Below, piece after piece: positions 1-6,352 of a stretch of DNA of 6,821 nt. Source of the stretch: MHLP01 sp043736515 (GTDB lineage: Bacteria; Patescibacteriota; Minisyncoccia; Phycocordibacterales; UBA6899); NCBI GenBank assembly GCA_043736515.1, contig JAYTCK010000058.1:1-6821 (forward strand). Reading direction: 5' to 3'. Below the pieces are notes generated by a model. The model worked only from the letters and a program-made list of their open reading frames with translations, ran no database searches and was not told the DNA's origin. The position numbers and the translations under genes are program-made. Numbering within the stretch: position 1 is the first letter of the stretch; each line of letters starts with the position of its first letter.

Positions 1-3000
1 AATACTTTGCACTATAATCCGGTACGGTGACAACATTGTTTCCATCACACTGCCCCGAAACATTTATAGGAGCTTCTGCCTCGACACCAATTGGATCAAT
101 AATCCACAGCTTCAGGCGCGCGTCGCAAATGGTGTTCCCGTTGTTGGAAAGTGCGGCTAGGGAAATATCCATTGTCTCGCCAACCAAGAATATGGATTTA
201 TTGTAATTGATCGCAAGCACTCCCCAATAAAAGTCGTATTCGTCAATGTAGATTTCTCCTCCCTCTTCGATCTCCACATGAAGGGTGTATTTTCCCGGAC
301 GAATATGATCGCCGTTACCATAAAGCGCCAGCGACCACTCGTTGTTTGCGCCATACGCAATATCATACCCAACAGATACTTCACCGAGCGAAGGGTGGAG
401 TATCGTAACCTTTGCCACTGTAAACGGAGCTACGTCAAATGCTTCGCGGATACTCTGCATAAACCCGTTGGACTGCGATGTGTACTGAAACATAAATCCA
501 GGAAGTTCGCGCATAGAAAACTCGCGTTCTTTTGATAGGAATTTGTTGACATGTGGTTTTTCGTTCCCTTTTGCATCGACATCAAGTTTGCGGTGTTCGC
601 CGGGCACAACAAATTCCTCCTTACCGAAAAAAAGTTTAGGGTGATTCGGTGACTGTGATCGATAAAGCGGAGCGCCGGAAAGTGTCATGAGGGGGTTCAT
701 CACACTTCCGCTTCCATCATTTTGTTCACTCTCAATAACTGCCATGAATGGGGCGCCTGCCTGACTCTGCTTTCCCTCACTCGTCATGCTGCGAAGTGTG
801 GAGCCGAGGGGAAACACATCTCCACCTGGGGCAAGATGCGTCACTCCGCCACGCTGTCCCCGCCCCTGACACGTGGTTGAGGCGACGAGTAATTTTTGCG
901 AATCGAATACTCCAACAGTTATCTCGGATGAAGCTGCGTCGCAGAGAAGGTAGATGTGTGACGCATCTTTGGGGAGAATGTATGTTGATGCAAATTCACT
1001 TTTGGGAATATAGGAAACGAGGTGTTCATTATCATCCGCGATCGTGCCGATCGAGTGGTTCGCATTGAAAACATGTATTGCCTCCGTATTTTCTCGTCCT
1101 CCTTGTGGACAATGATCCAAGGTGGTTGTCATTCCGGTGCGGCGCCCGTCAATATCTTTCCGCGCACCTGATGAACACATGGCCGTCATGTTTGAGGCAT
1201 CAGTACCGAACCCAACTGCGACTTTACCTCTCGCCACACCATAAAGCGGCTCCCGTGTGGCGGGATAAAGCGGTGATGCAATATATGCATCTCCTGAAGC
1301 GAGCTGCACAAGCACATCATCACTTGCATCCAGGCGGGTACTTTCTGAAAGGGTTACGGGACTTTTCACAATACTTCCTTCTATCGGATCGAGGGCTGTA
1401 GCATTCTCTCCGCCCGCGGACAAAACGGCATGAGTTGGTTCTTCGCCTGTTACCGAAAGGGCGACTTCACGCTCCTTTCCAATTCCCGGAATCACAAAAC
1501 GCATCCCAGCATACCCCATAGGCACAACACCAGCCTGTCCGGCGAGCGCATTCACCGCAAGAGACAATGGGGCATCAGCGAATATTTTCATACCCGGCGC
1601 AACATTATTGAACAATGCACTTTCTCCTTCCTTAAGGAGTACATCCTCATGGCCTTCAACCTGTACGTGTGTGTTGTCTGTGAGTGCAATTACCTGCAGC
1701 GTCATGTCGCGCTGGCTTCCGCCAAAAATAACACCGCGCGGGGTGGGGACCGTTGTGCGAAAAGGAGCAAACTCGTCACTTGCAGACTCAGCATTCTGAT
1801 CCCCCGCATATACAAAAATTCTTGTTGTTGTTCCCGTACTTCCTTTGGGGACACGGACCCATGCAAGTCCCTCTTCTTTTTCATGATCAAAGGACGCAAG
1901 CCAATACGGAAGCTCCATTGTCGCGCCTCCGTCAACAAAACGCACATCAGAGCCATCGGACTTTATGTGAGACCAAAATGCTTTCGGTAAACCGCTGAGC
2001 TCTATGGGAATAACAAACGAATCACTTACATTCACTTCTTCGTTATCAATATCGACAGGAGCGCGATAGTTCCATGAACCATCGAAGGTTGCATGCACGA
2101 GTCCATATGCGCCGCCCTCTGCTGCTGCCTCTACATAAAAATCGCCTCGACCGTTAAGCGGCACATCGATGTCAGCCTGAAAATAAAAAGTGGATCCTGC
2201 TGGAATGAGAATGGATTCGGAAAGATGTGATTGTGCCTCTTGCGATGAGGGAATGGCATCATCGGGGCGCTCATTCAAAATAGAATCTATTGCTTTTACA
2301 AACAATCCACCTTCATTGCGAAATGATCCGCCTTGAAGAGGGAGCGGGCTCCATCCTGCGCGATATTCGACATGCTCCTCAAGGCCGACCTGCGCTTCGT
2401 GTTGCACACAGTTTGTTCTCTCCTCGTTGTAGGCATCGCACGAGCGAAATTCTTGCGTGTCTTGGCAAATCGATGCACCTTCTGTATTTGTACTGGTACT
2501 ATTCCTCCAACCTGAGGCGCAAAAATATCCGATTGCATCGCGTGTTTGCGTGCTCATTTTGTACGGAATACCGTGTGTGTAACGAGATACAGTTGTCACC
2601 TTCCCGCCCGCCTGCGCAGGCAGGCCTTCATTTGGAAAATAAAACTGTAGCCTGAGGACTTGTTCGGTATCACTTTCATTCGTGACATTAAAATACGTTT
2701 GCGCATGACCCAACGCATGATACTGTACCTTGTCGGTCTTGAGGGTCAAAGCTGCACCATCATGTTCATCGACATGGACAAACGCGATATTATCGCCATC
2801 GCTTGTCGTGAGGAGGTCGCGACGAACTTTGCGGGCTTCTGCGTCTTTGGCAAAAAGCTCACTGCGTAGATTTTGACTGGTGAGCGCAAGCGATTCCGGT
2901 GATCCTGCCTCTCCGAGCACATCCTCTTCGTATACAACATTGATCCACACACCATCGACATATGCTGACGCGAGCTCATTTTCCTTCTCTCCCCCCTCCT

Positions 3001-4231
3001 CGCTTTCGCGAACATATTCGACAACAATCTTTAGGTCCGAGAGGTCTCCCCACTGGGCAAACTTTTCGAGTGAGAAAGAAAGATATCCTCCGCGTTTACT
3101 ATTTGAAAATTCTCCCACTACAGACATGTCTCCCAAAAACTCCCAACGCCCGCTGTGATATGCGCGCACTAAAATTCGATCATCAGTTGTGCGCGCTTTG
3201 CCTCGGCCGGCAAGCGATATCTCAACTGTCGCAGATTGAAGCGGATGAGTGTCGAGTGCTCCCCCCAAACCAAAGCCGGCAAATTCGAGCATATGACAAG
3301 GTATCCCCAATGTTCGGCAGGAAAGCACCGTGTAGGGATCGCCCGACACTGGGGTGAATGTTTCCGCCTCGGGTGATGTGCTCGCTCTTAGCTCTTCCTC
3401 TACTACTTCAATTTCTTCCTCGCCTGCTCCTTCACCGATTGTGGTTGTTGCAATATCTTGAGCAACGGCAATATGTGCACCAAACGCTCGAGAAATTCTT
3501 TGCAGAAAATTTGAAAGAAGTGATTGTTGGTCTGGCGCAACTTCACTTGTCGGAGTTGATTGTGGCTCAGTTTCTACGGGAAATGTAATCGTTGGAATTA
3601 TCGGATTCGGAATAGTAGGAATTGCTTCATTAACTGCCTCTACACCAGTTGCAGTTGATGACGACTCCTGGCTTCCAGTGTCGACTTCGCTCCCTGGAGT
3701 CTGGGAATTTTCTTCGGGAATAATTGTACTCGGCACAAGTGAGGGTATAACTCCGCCACTCGTCTGTTCCTGTATTTCAGCTTCCAGAACTGATTCAGTG
3801 TTAATTCCACCCAAAAAAACATAAGCTGAATTCTCACGATTAAAATCTGCAAGTTCCGCGTCAAGAGAAAGATCTTGACCAAGAGCCTGGATATCATTTT
3901 CAAATCCCTCGCTTGTTACTACGGATGGAAAAACATATACGCTCAGCTTTTTTTCCGCGAGGACGAACTGCACTGCAAACCACGCGGAGGAAACAAGAAC
4001 GAGCAGGGCAAAAATCTGGGTTGGCCGTTTGTATTGGGGAAGCATTCTTGTATAAGCAAAAATGACTGCGGCCTTTTTTACATAAAATACCTCAGGAACT
4101 TTAATTTTTTTCAGGAATACAGACTGGGAGATTTTCCCATAAACTCTTTGTGCAATACTCAAAAATGCCAAAAACAGTTGCGCACAGATACGCAATACCC
4201 CCATAAAAATTCCTCTTGCTTTTGGCAACAT
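1..4231 (-). CDS. Giant membrane-anchored surface protein with DUF2341 domain (C-terminus beyond window)
   Basis: The frame is open for 1,410 codons, from ATG at 4231 to the left edge, without a stop. Visible layout by residue: basic, partly hydrophobic N-terminus (1-70); one strong membrane segment (about 73-92, rich in L, V, F, A); Ser/Thr/Pro/Glu-rich stalk (about 155-235); beta-sandwich-like module (about 300-435) ending in AYVDGVWINVVYEE; Cys-containing beta region (about 490-700); DUF2341-like domain (about 719-817) with WNYR, LPKAFWSHIKSDGSDVRFVD, ELPYWLASFD and WVRVP; several beta-rich segments (about 838-1175); and a module starting with WGVLAINYNKSIFLVGE (about 1336 on). Family knowledge: DUF2341 occurs in large exported beta-rich proteins and its function is unknown. 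Inference: it acts on the cell surface, perhaps in attachment. No catalytic motif was recognised. Start: ATG 4231 lies 13 nt after GGAGGAG, while ATG 4204 (codon 10) lies 6 nt after AGAGGA. Both are possible, and residue numbers here use 4231. Confidence 0.9.
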   Translation of the reverse strand, partial: MLPKARGIFMGVLRICAQLFLAFLSIAQRVYGKISQSVFLKKIKVPEVFYVKKAAVIFAYTRMLPQYKRPTQIFALLVLVSSAWFAVQFVLAEKKLSVYVFPSVVTSEGFENDIQALGQDLSLDAELADFNRENSAYVFLGGINTESVLEAEIQEQTSGGVIPSLVPSTIIPEENSQTPGSEVDTGSQESSSTATGVEAVNEAIPTIPNPIIPTITFPVETEPQSTPTSEVAPDQQSLLSNFLQRISRAFGAHIAVAQDIATTTIGEGAGEEEIEVVEEELRASTSPEAETFTPVSGDPYTVLSCRTLGIPCHMLEFAGFGLGGALDTHPLQSATVEISLAGRGKARTTDDRILVRAYHSGRWEFLGDMSVVGEFSNSKRGGYLSFSLEKFAQWGDLSDLKIVVEYVRESEEGGEKENELASAYVDGVWINVVYEEDVLGEAGSPESLALTSQNLRSELFAKDAEARKVRRDLLTTSDGDNIAFVHVDEHDGAALTLKTDKVQYHALGHAQTYFNVTNESDTEQVLRLQFYFPNEGLPAQAGGKVTTVSRYTHGIPYKMSTQTRDAIGYFCASGWRNSTSTNTEGASICQDTQEFRSCDAYNEERTNCVQHEAQVGLEEHVEYRAGWSPLPLQGGSFRNEGGLFVKAIDSILNERPDDAIPSSQEAQSHLSESILIPAGSTFYFQADIDVPLNGRGDFYVEAAAEGGAYGLVHATFDGSWNYRAPVDIDNEEVNVSDSFVIPIELSGLPKAFWSHIKSDGSDVRFVDGGATMELPYWLASFDHEKEEGLAWVRVPKGSTGTTTRIFVYAGDQNAESASDEFAPFRTTVPTPRGVIFGGSQRDMTLQVIALTDNTHVQVEGHEDVLLKEGESALFNNVAPGMKIFADAPLSLAVNALAGQAGVVPMGYAGMRFVIPGIGKEREVALSVTGEEPTHAVLSAGGENATALDPIEGSIVKSPVTLSESTRLDASDDVLVQLASGDAYIASPLYPATREPLYGVARGKVAVGFGTDASNMTAMCSSGARKDIDGRRTGMTTTLDHCPQGGRENTEAIHVFNANHSIGTIADDNEHLVSYIPKSEFASTYILPKDASHIYLLCDAASSEITVGVFDSQKLLVASTTCQGRGQRGGVTHLAPGGDVFPLGSTLRSMTSEGKQSQAGAPFMAVIESEQNDGSGSVMNPLMTLSGAPLYRSQSPNHPKLFFGKEEFVVPGEHRKLDVDAKGNEKPHVNKFLSKEREFSMRELPGFMFQYTSQSNGFMQSIREAFDVAPFTVAKVTILHPSLGEVSVGYDIAYGANNEWSLALYGNGDHIRPGKYTLHVEIEEGGEIYIDEYDFYWGVLAINYNKSIFLVGETMDISLAALSNNGNTICDARLKLWIIDPIGVEAEAPINVSGQCDGNNVVTVPDYSAKY
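2606..2625. repeat. GC-rich palindromic element inserted in frame in the giant gene
   Basis: Plus strand GCCCGCCTGCGCAGGCAGGC is a 20-bp palindrome centred between 2615 and 2616, with one mismatched pair (2609/2622). The 24 bp at 2603-2626 hold only three A/T bases, far more GC-rich than the surrounding gene. On the coding strand the 21 nt after the GGC glycine codon read LPAQAGG, a multiple of three, so the frame is kept. From memory, similar CCTGCGCAGG palindromes are dispersed in Parcubacteria genomes and often add such residues to proteins. I could not check copy number here. Confidence 0.65.
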
Positions 4232-4244
4232 AATACAAAGACCA

Positions 4245-4251
4245 CTCCTCC
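4245..4251 (-). promoter_or_regulatory. Shine-Dalgarno sequence upstream of the giant gene
   Basis: On the minus strand this reads GGAGGAG, a near-perfect anti-16S match, 13 nt before ATG 4231. The spacing is longer than usual. A second, weaker site AGAGGA (4216-4211) lies 6 nt before the in-frame ATG at 4204. The true start may therefore be codon 10 of the longer form, with little effect on the protein. Confidence 0.5.
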
Positions 4252-4275
4252 AAAAAGGGATTGGTTATGCTTATT

Positions 4276-4284
4276 ATTTTACCA
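4276..4284 (-). promoter_or_regulatory. Candidate extended -10 promoter element of the giant gene
   Basis: The minus strand reads TGGTAAAAT, an extended -10 (TGn followed by TAAAAT, five of six matches to TATAAT). A transcription start near 4268 would give a 5' leader of about 37-65 nt, enough to hold the Shine-Dalgarno site. No convincing -35 hexamer sits at 16-18 nt upstream, which fits an extended -10 or an activator-dependent promoter. This is inferred from sequence match only. Confidence 0.35.
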
Positions 4285-4307
4285 AAAATTTGCTTAAAAT
4301 GGCTTTA

Positions 4308-4342
4308 TTGAGGGCTCAAAAGGGTCCCACAAAACGGCTCAA
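4308..4342. repeat. Operator-like inverted and direct repeat upstream of the giant gene
   Basis: Plus strand 4308-4319 reads TTGAGGGCTCAA, two 5-bp arms (TTGAG/CTCAA) around a 2-bp centre. The right half, GGCTCAA (4313-4319), recurs exactly at 4336-4342, 23 bp away or about two helical turns. The cluster lies about 25-60 bp upstream of the candidate extended -10 of the giant gene, where an activator or repressor could bind. The arms are short, so chance is a real alternative. Confidence 0.3.
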
Positions 4343-4393
4343 CAGCAACATTATCAGCCACGAAGCGTAGTTGTCCCCACTTTTATGAGAAAA

Positions 4394-4416
4394 GATTTAT
4401 TCAACAATAATAAATC
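4394..4416. repeat. AT-rich inverted repeat, 8-bp arms
   Basis: GATTTATT (4394-4401) and AATAAATC (4409-4416) are perfect inverted repeats around a 7-nt loop, CAACAAT. Read on the minus strand, the hairpin is followed by TTTTCTC. It could act as a weak intrinsic terminator for transcripts coming from the cohesin-domain gene, but the stem is almost all A-T, so a role as terminator is doubtful. Confidence 0.4.
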
Positions 4417-4614
4417 GACAGTGTTCTATCAAAATAATAAAAAACACACAGTATTTTCTTTCTGAAACTGAGCCAGTTCATGCAAACGAAGTATTTCTCA
4501 CATGCGAGAGTTTGGCAATGTGTGGGGTTAACCCTGGAACCTGCATCGCTCGATTAAAAAAACGCGGCTACCCAAAGAAGCCCGAAAGCGAATCACGCTC
4601 CAGCCAACAACCCT

Positions 4615-4644
4615 TCGCCATTGCATATGATGGCGATTTTTTTT
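4615..4644 (+). terminator. Rho-independent terminator on the plus strand
   Basis: A perfect 7-bp stem TCGCCAT (4615-4621) / ATGGCGA (4630-4636) with an 8-nt loop is followed at once by eight T residues (4637-4644). This is the textbook arrangement for plus-strand transcription. In the minus direction the hairpin is followed by AGGGTTGTTGG with no T-run, so it is not a normal terminator for the gene ending at 4650. There is no plus-strand protein gene before it, which makes it an orphan terminator. Confidence 0.6.
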
Positions 4645-4649
4645 AAATC

Positions 4650-6143
4650 CTATATCAGCAACTTTCTCACATCTTCGACTTCTTTGGAGAGCAGCTCCTC
4701 TGAGAGATCCACGGCCTCGTTAATGTTCTCCATAACTTCACGATCCTGCGCCGAAGGATTTGGCTTATCAAACAAGCGCCCCGTCTGCTCTCCTACTTCC
4801 TCACGGAGTGCCGCAAAGATATTTCCCATATTGTCGCGCAATTCATCGGCTTCACGTTTTGTGAGATATTTTTCATGCCGAACTGCGCTGCGCTCGTAGA
4901 AAAGATAGCCGATCAAAAATGCAATGATCGCAATGAGGCTGATTTCACCCAACAATCGCCAATTAAACGGCTTGGCTTCTTCTTCATCCAATAACTTTTT
5001 TGCTGCAGCAGGATCTTCTAAAATCGTAAACTTTCCCTCGACCGCAGTCGTGTTCCCGGCCTTATCAAGCGCGCTTACTTTGACTGTGTGTTCGCCCGAA
5101 GATTGCCCCGGTAGCGTATAGCTTCCAGACTTTACGTCATTAAGATTTACTTTTACCGGAGTGCCGCCATCAATGGATATCTCATATCGATCGAGTCCTG
5201 AGAGTGTATCAGTCGCACTAAATTTTAAAATGGCATCAGTAGAAGATGCGTCAAGCAGAACCTCGAGCGGAAACTCTGCCGGTGGAGTTTTGTCCACCAT
5301 GATTTTCCTGTGGACGGTGGGGCCCAATCCCGCGTCGTTTTTATATCGCAGGTGAAAATACATTACCCCGTCAGTTAGTTGGTCAAATTCTTTTTCAATA
5401 ATCGCTGGGTCATATGTCGTCGTGGGAACAGTTTTATCAGAGGTATCCAGAGACAGCCGCACTAATGTCACGTCGGAGGGAATATCCCAAGTAAATTTCG
5501 CTTTTGGGGCATTAGTATACGCATTTTCATTCGGATGCGTCTTGGAAGCTACCTCAGGAAGTTCGGGAACAGGTCCGCTGGCTTGAGCTGGTGGGGGCGG
5601 AGGTGGATTATCGGCCGGTGCACTTGCCGTAATTTCATATTCAGCTTCTTCCACAGCTCCTACAATATTTGTTCCCTTCCCATCTGCGGCAAGAATAGAG
5701 CTCGATGTGAATGCTACTGCCGCATTTCCTTCTTTGAGCGTTTTAAAGGTAATGGTAATGAGTGTTTTCTTTCCCGCAAGCGGGGTGGTGTTTCCTCCTT
5801 CAAAGCTGACTGTCCCTGCACTGTTTGACGATGTTGGTTCAACTGCCCAAAGCGAAAACGCCGATGATGTTTTTGAAACACTCGACACGGAAAGCAGTGA
5901 TTTGTCAAAAGCGATCACCGCATTCGCAGAATTGAACGCTTGCGGAGAATCCGCACTGACCGTAACGGTAAACGTTTTTCCAACACCATATGTCCCACTC
6001 TTGGGTGAAAGTTTAAATGAGGCTACGCCGGTAGGAACAGTACTCGTTGCTATTGTTTGCGCAAAGAGTGACAAAGGGAACATCAGTAGCACAAACACGC
6101 CAACAATCAATCGATCTATTCGTGCTATTTGAAAGAAGTGCAT
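4650..6143 (-). CDS. Exported cohesin-domain protein with Ig/Fn3-like domains, membrane anchor and cytoplasmic tail
   Basis: This is a 497-residue protein, probably displayed on the outer face of the cytoplasmic membrane. Layout: signal peptide (1-29, basic start, then LIVGVFVLLMFPLSLFAQ); cohesin-like domain (about 38-173, with FKLSPKSGTYGVGKTFTVTV, AVIAFDKSLLSV and GTVSFEGGNT); proline-rich linker (179-194); Fn3-like domain (about 205-287, with FTWDIPSDVTLVRLSLD, GVMYFHLRYKNDAGLGP and DKTPP); second Ig-like domain (about 290-375, with SGLDRYEISIDGG and ALDKAGNTT); membrane helix (about 398-416); and a charged, probably helical tail (418-497). Cohesins classically bind dockerins, but in non-cellulolytic bacteria the partner is usually unknown. 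No dockerin motif is visible in this window. Start: ATG 6143 gives a standard signal peptide. A GTG at 6206 would add 21 residues, but it lacks a Shine-Dalgarno site and would bury the signal peptide. Stop is TAG. The neighbouring giant gene suggests a shared envelope role. Confidence 0.85.
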   Translation of the reverse strand: MHFFQIARIDRLIVGVFVLLMFPLSLFAQTIATSTVPTGVASFKLSPKSGTYGVGKTFTVTVSADSPQAFNSANAVIAFDKSLLSVSSVSKTSSAFSLWAVEPTSSNSAGTVSFEGGNTTPLAGKKTLITITFKTLKEGNAAVAFTSSSILAADGKGTNIVGAVEEAEYEITASAPADNPPPPPPAQASGPVPELPEVASKTHPNENAYTNAPKAKFTWDIPSDVTLVRLSLDTSDKTVPTTTYDPAIIEKEFDQLTDGVMYFHLRYKNDAGLGPTVHRKIMVDKTPPAEFPLEVLLDASSTDAILKFSATDTLSGLDRYEISIDGGTPVKVNLNDVKSGSYTLPGQSSGEHTVKVSALDKAGNTTAVEGKFTILEDPAAAKKLLDEEEAKPFNWRLLGEISLIAIIAFLIGYLFYERSAVRHEKYLTKREADELRDNMGNIFAALREEVGEQTGRLFDKPNPSAQDREVMENINEAVDLSEELLSKEVEDVRKLLI

Positions 6144-6208
6144 AACAGATAAAAGCGCTTTCTGGAGAGTGTGATGAGAACTTTCATAATTTGAATGAGT
6201 GACCACAG

Positions 6209-6238
6209 ACTAAAATTTCTGCGCCTTAATCGTTGCAA
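6209..6238 (-). promoter_or_regulatory. Weak candidate promoter of the cohesin-domain gene
   Basis: On the minus strand TTGCAA (6238-6233) is followed after 18 nt by TTTAGT (6214-6209); each matches the sigma-70 consensus at four of six positions. Transcription would begin near 6202, just inside the alternative GTG start at 6206, which would favour the ATG at 6143 with a leader of about 60 nt. The match is weak and could be chance. Confidence 0.25.
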
Positions 6239-6306
6239 ATTTAGATGCAATTCAGTTTTTTCACGTCGAAGGTGTTTGAGAAGCTGTATGAGTTATACCG
6301 CTTCCA

Positions 6307-6333
6307 AACCCTTCGGTAATGAAAAAATTGAAG
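6307..6333. repeat. 6-bp inverted repeat downstream of the hsp20 gene
   Basis: CCCTTC and GAAGGG flank a 15-nt spacer in the 3' region of the Hsp20 gene. It could form a hairpin in its transcript, but no T-run follows on the minus strand (the next bases are TTTGGAAGC), so I do not call it a terminator. No better terminator was found between the two genes. Confidence 0.3.
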
Positions 6334-6352
6334 GGCGCTAAATTCGCGGCGA

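Larger units (their letters stand above)
4232..4649. other. 418-bp non-coding gap between the two envelope genes
   Basis: No convincing protein gene was found on either strand. The longest noticed is a 32-codon minus frame at 4626-4528 that starts inside the terminator hairpin and lacks a ribosome binding site. From left to right the gap holds the Shine-Dalgarno and promoter elements of the giant gene, the repeat cluster at 4308-4342, the AT-rich inverted repeat at 4394-4416, a GGGTTAACCC palindrome near 4525-4534, several short GC-containing stems at 4563-4600, and a plus-strand terminator at 4615-4644. The section from about 4500 to 4644 is visibly richer in GC and short complementary stretches than 4380-4460, as expected of a structured RNA, but it matches no tRNA, tmRNA, SRP or RNase P signature that I recognise. 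Confidence 0.6.

Noticed and set aside
755..763. GCCTGCCTG, matching part of the palindromic element at 2606-2625, as a possible second degenerate copy
   Set aside because: Only nine bases match, the other arm of the palindrome is missing, and such a short GC-rich match is expected by chance.
1430..1990. Plus-strand open frame of 186 codons
   Set aside because: It is antisense to the continuous giant minus-strand gene, which has coherent domain sequence here (the end of DUF2341 and following beta segments). The plus translation is rich in Cys, His and Arg and resembles no family. It is a shadow frame.
1..4231. Frameshift or pseudogene explanation for the left 4.2 kb, where only short frames seem complete
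   Set aside because: One minus frame is open over the entire stretch, with consistent beta-rich protein sequence and recognisable DUF2341 motifs. It merely lacks its stop inside the window.
4528..4626. Minus-strand 32-residue frame beginning MQWRRVVGWS in the intergenic gap
   Set aside because: Its start codon lies inside the terminator hairpin loop, there is no ribosome binding site before it (only A-rich sequence), and it matches nothing I recognise.
4500..4644. Possible tRNA, tmRNA, SRP RNA, RNase P RNA or 6S RNA
   Set aside because: No T-arm consensus, CCA end, tmRNA start or tag, SRP GGAA-tetraloop core, or conserved RNase P segment is visible. A 6S-like long hairpin could not be built convincingly by eye. 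Kept only as an unclassified candidate.
4615..4644. Hairpin as terminator of the minus-strand cohesin-domain gene
   Set aside because: In that direction the hairpin is preceded by the A-tract and followed by AGGGTTGTTGG, so the required U-tract is missing.
5707..6132. Plus-strand open frame of 141 codons
   Set aside because: It lies fully antisense to the signal peptide and cohesin-like domain of the minus-strand gene. Its translation shows no domain of its own.
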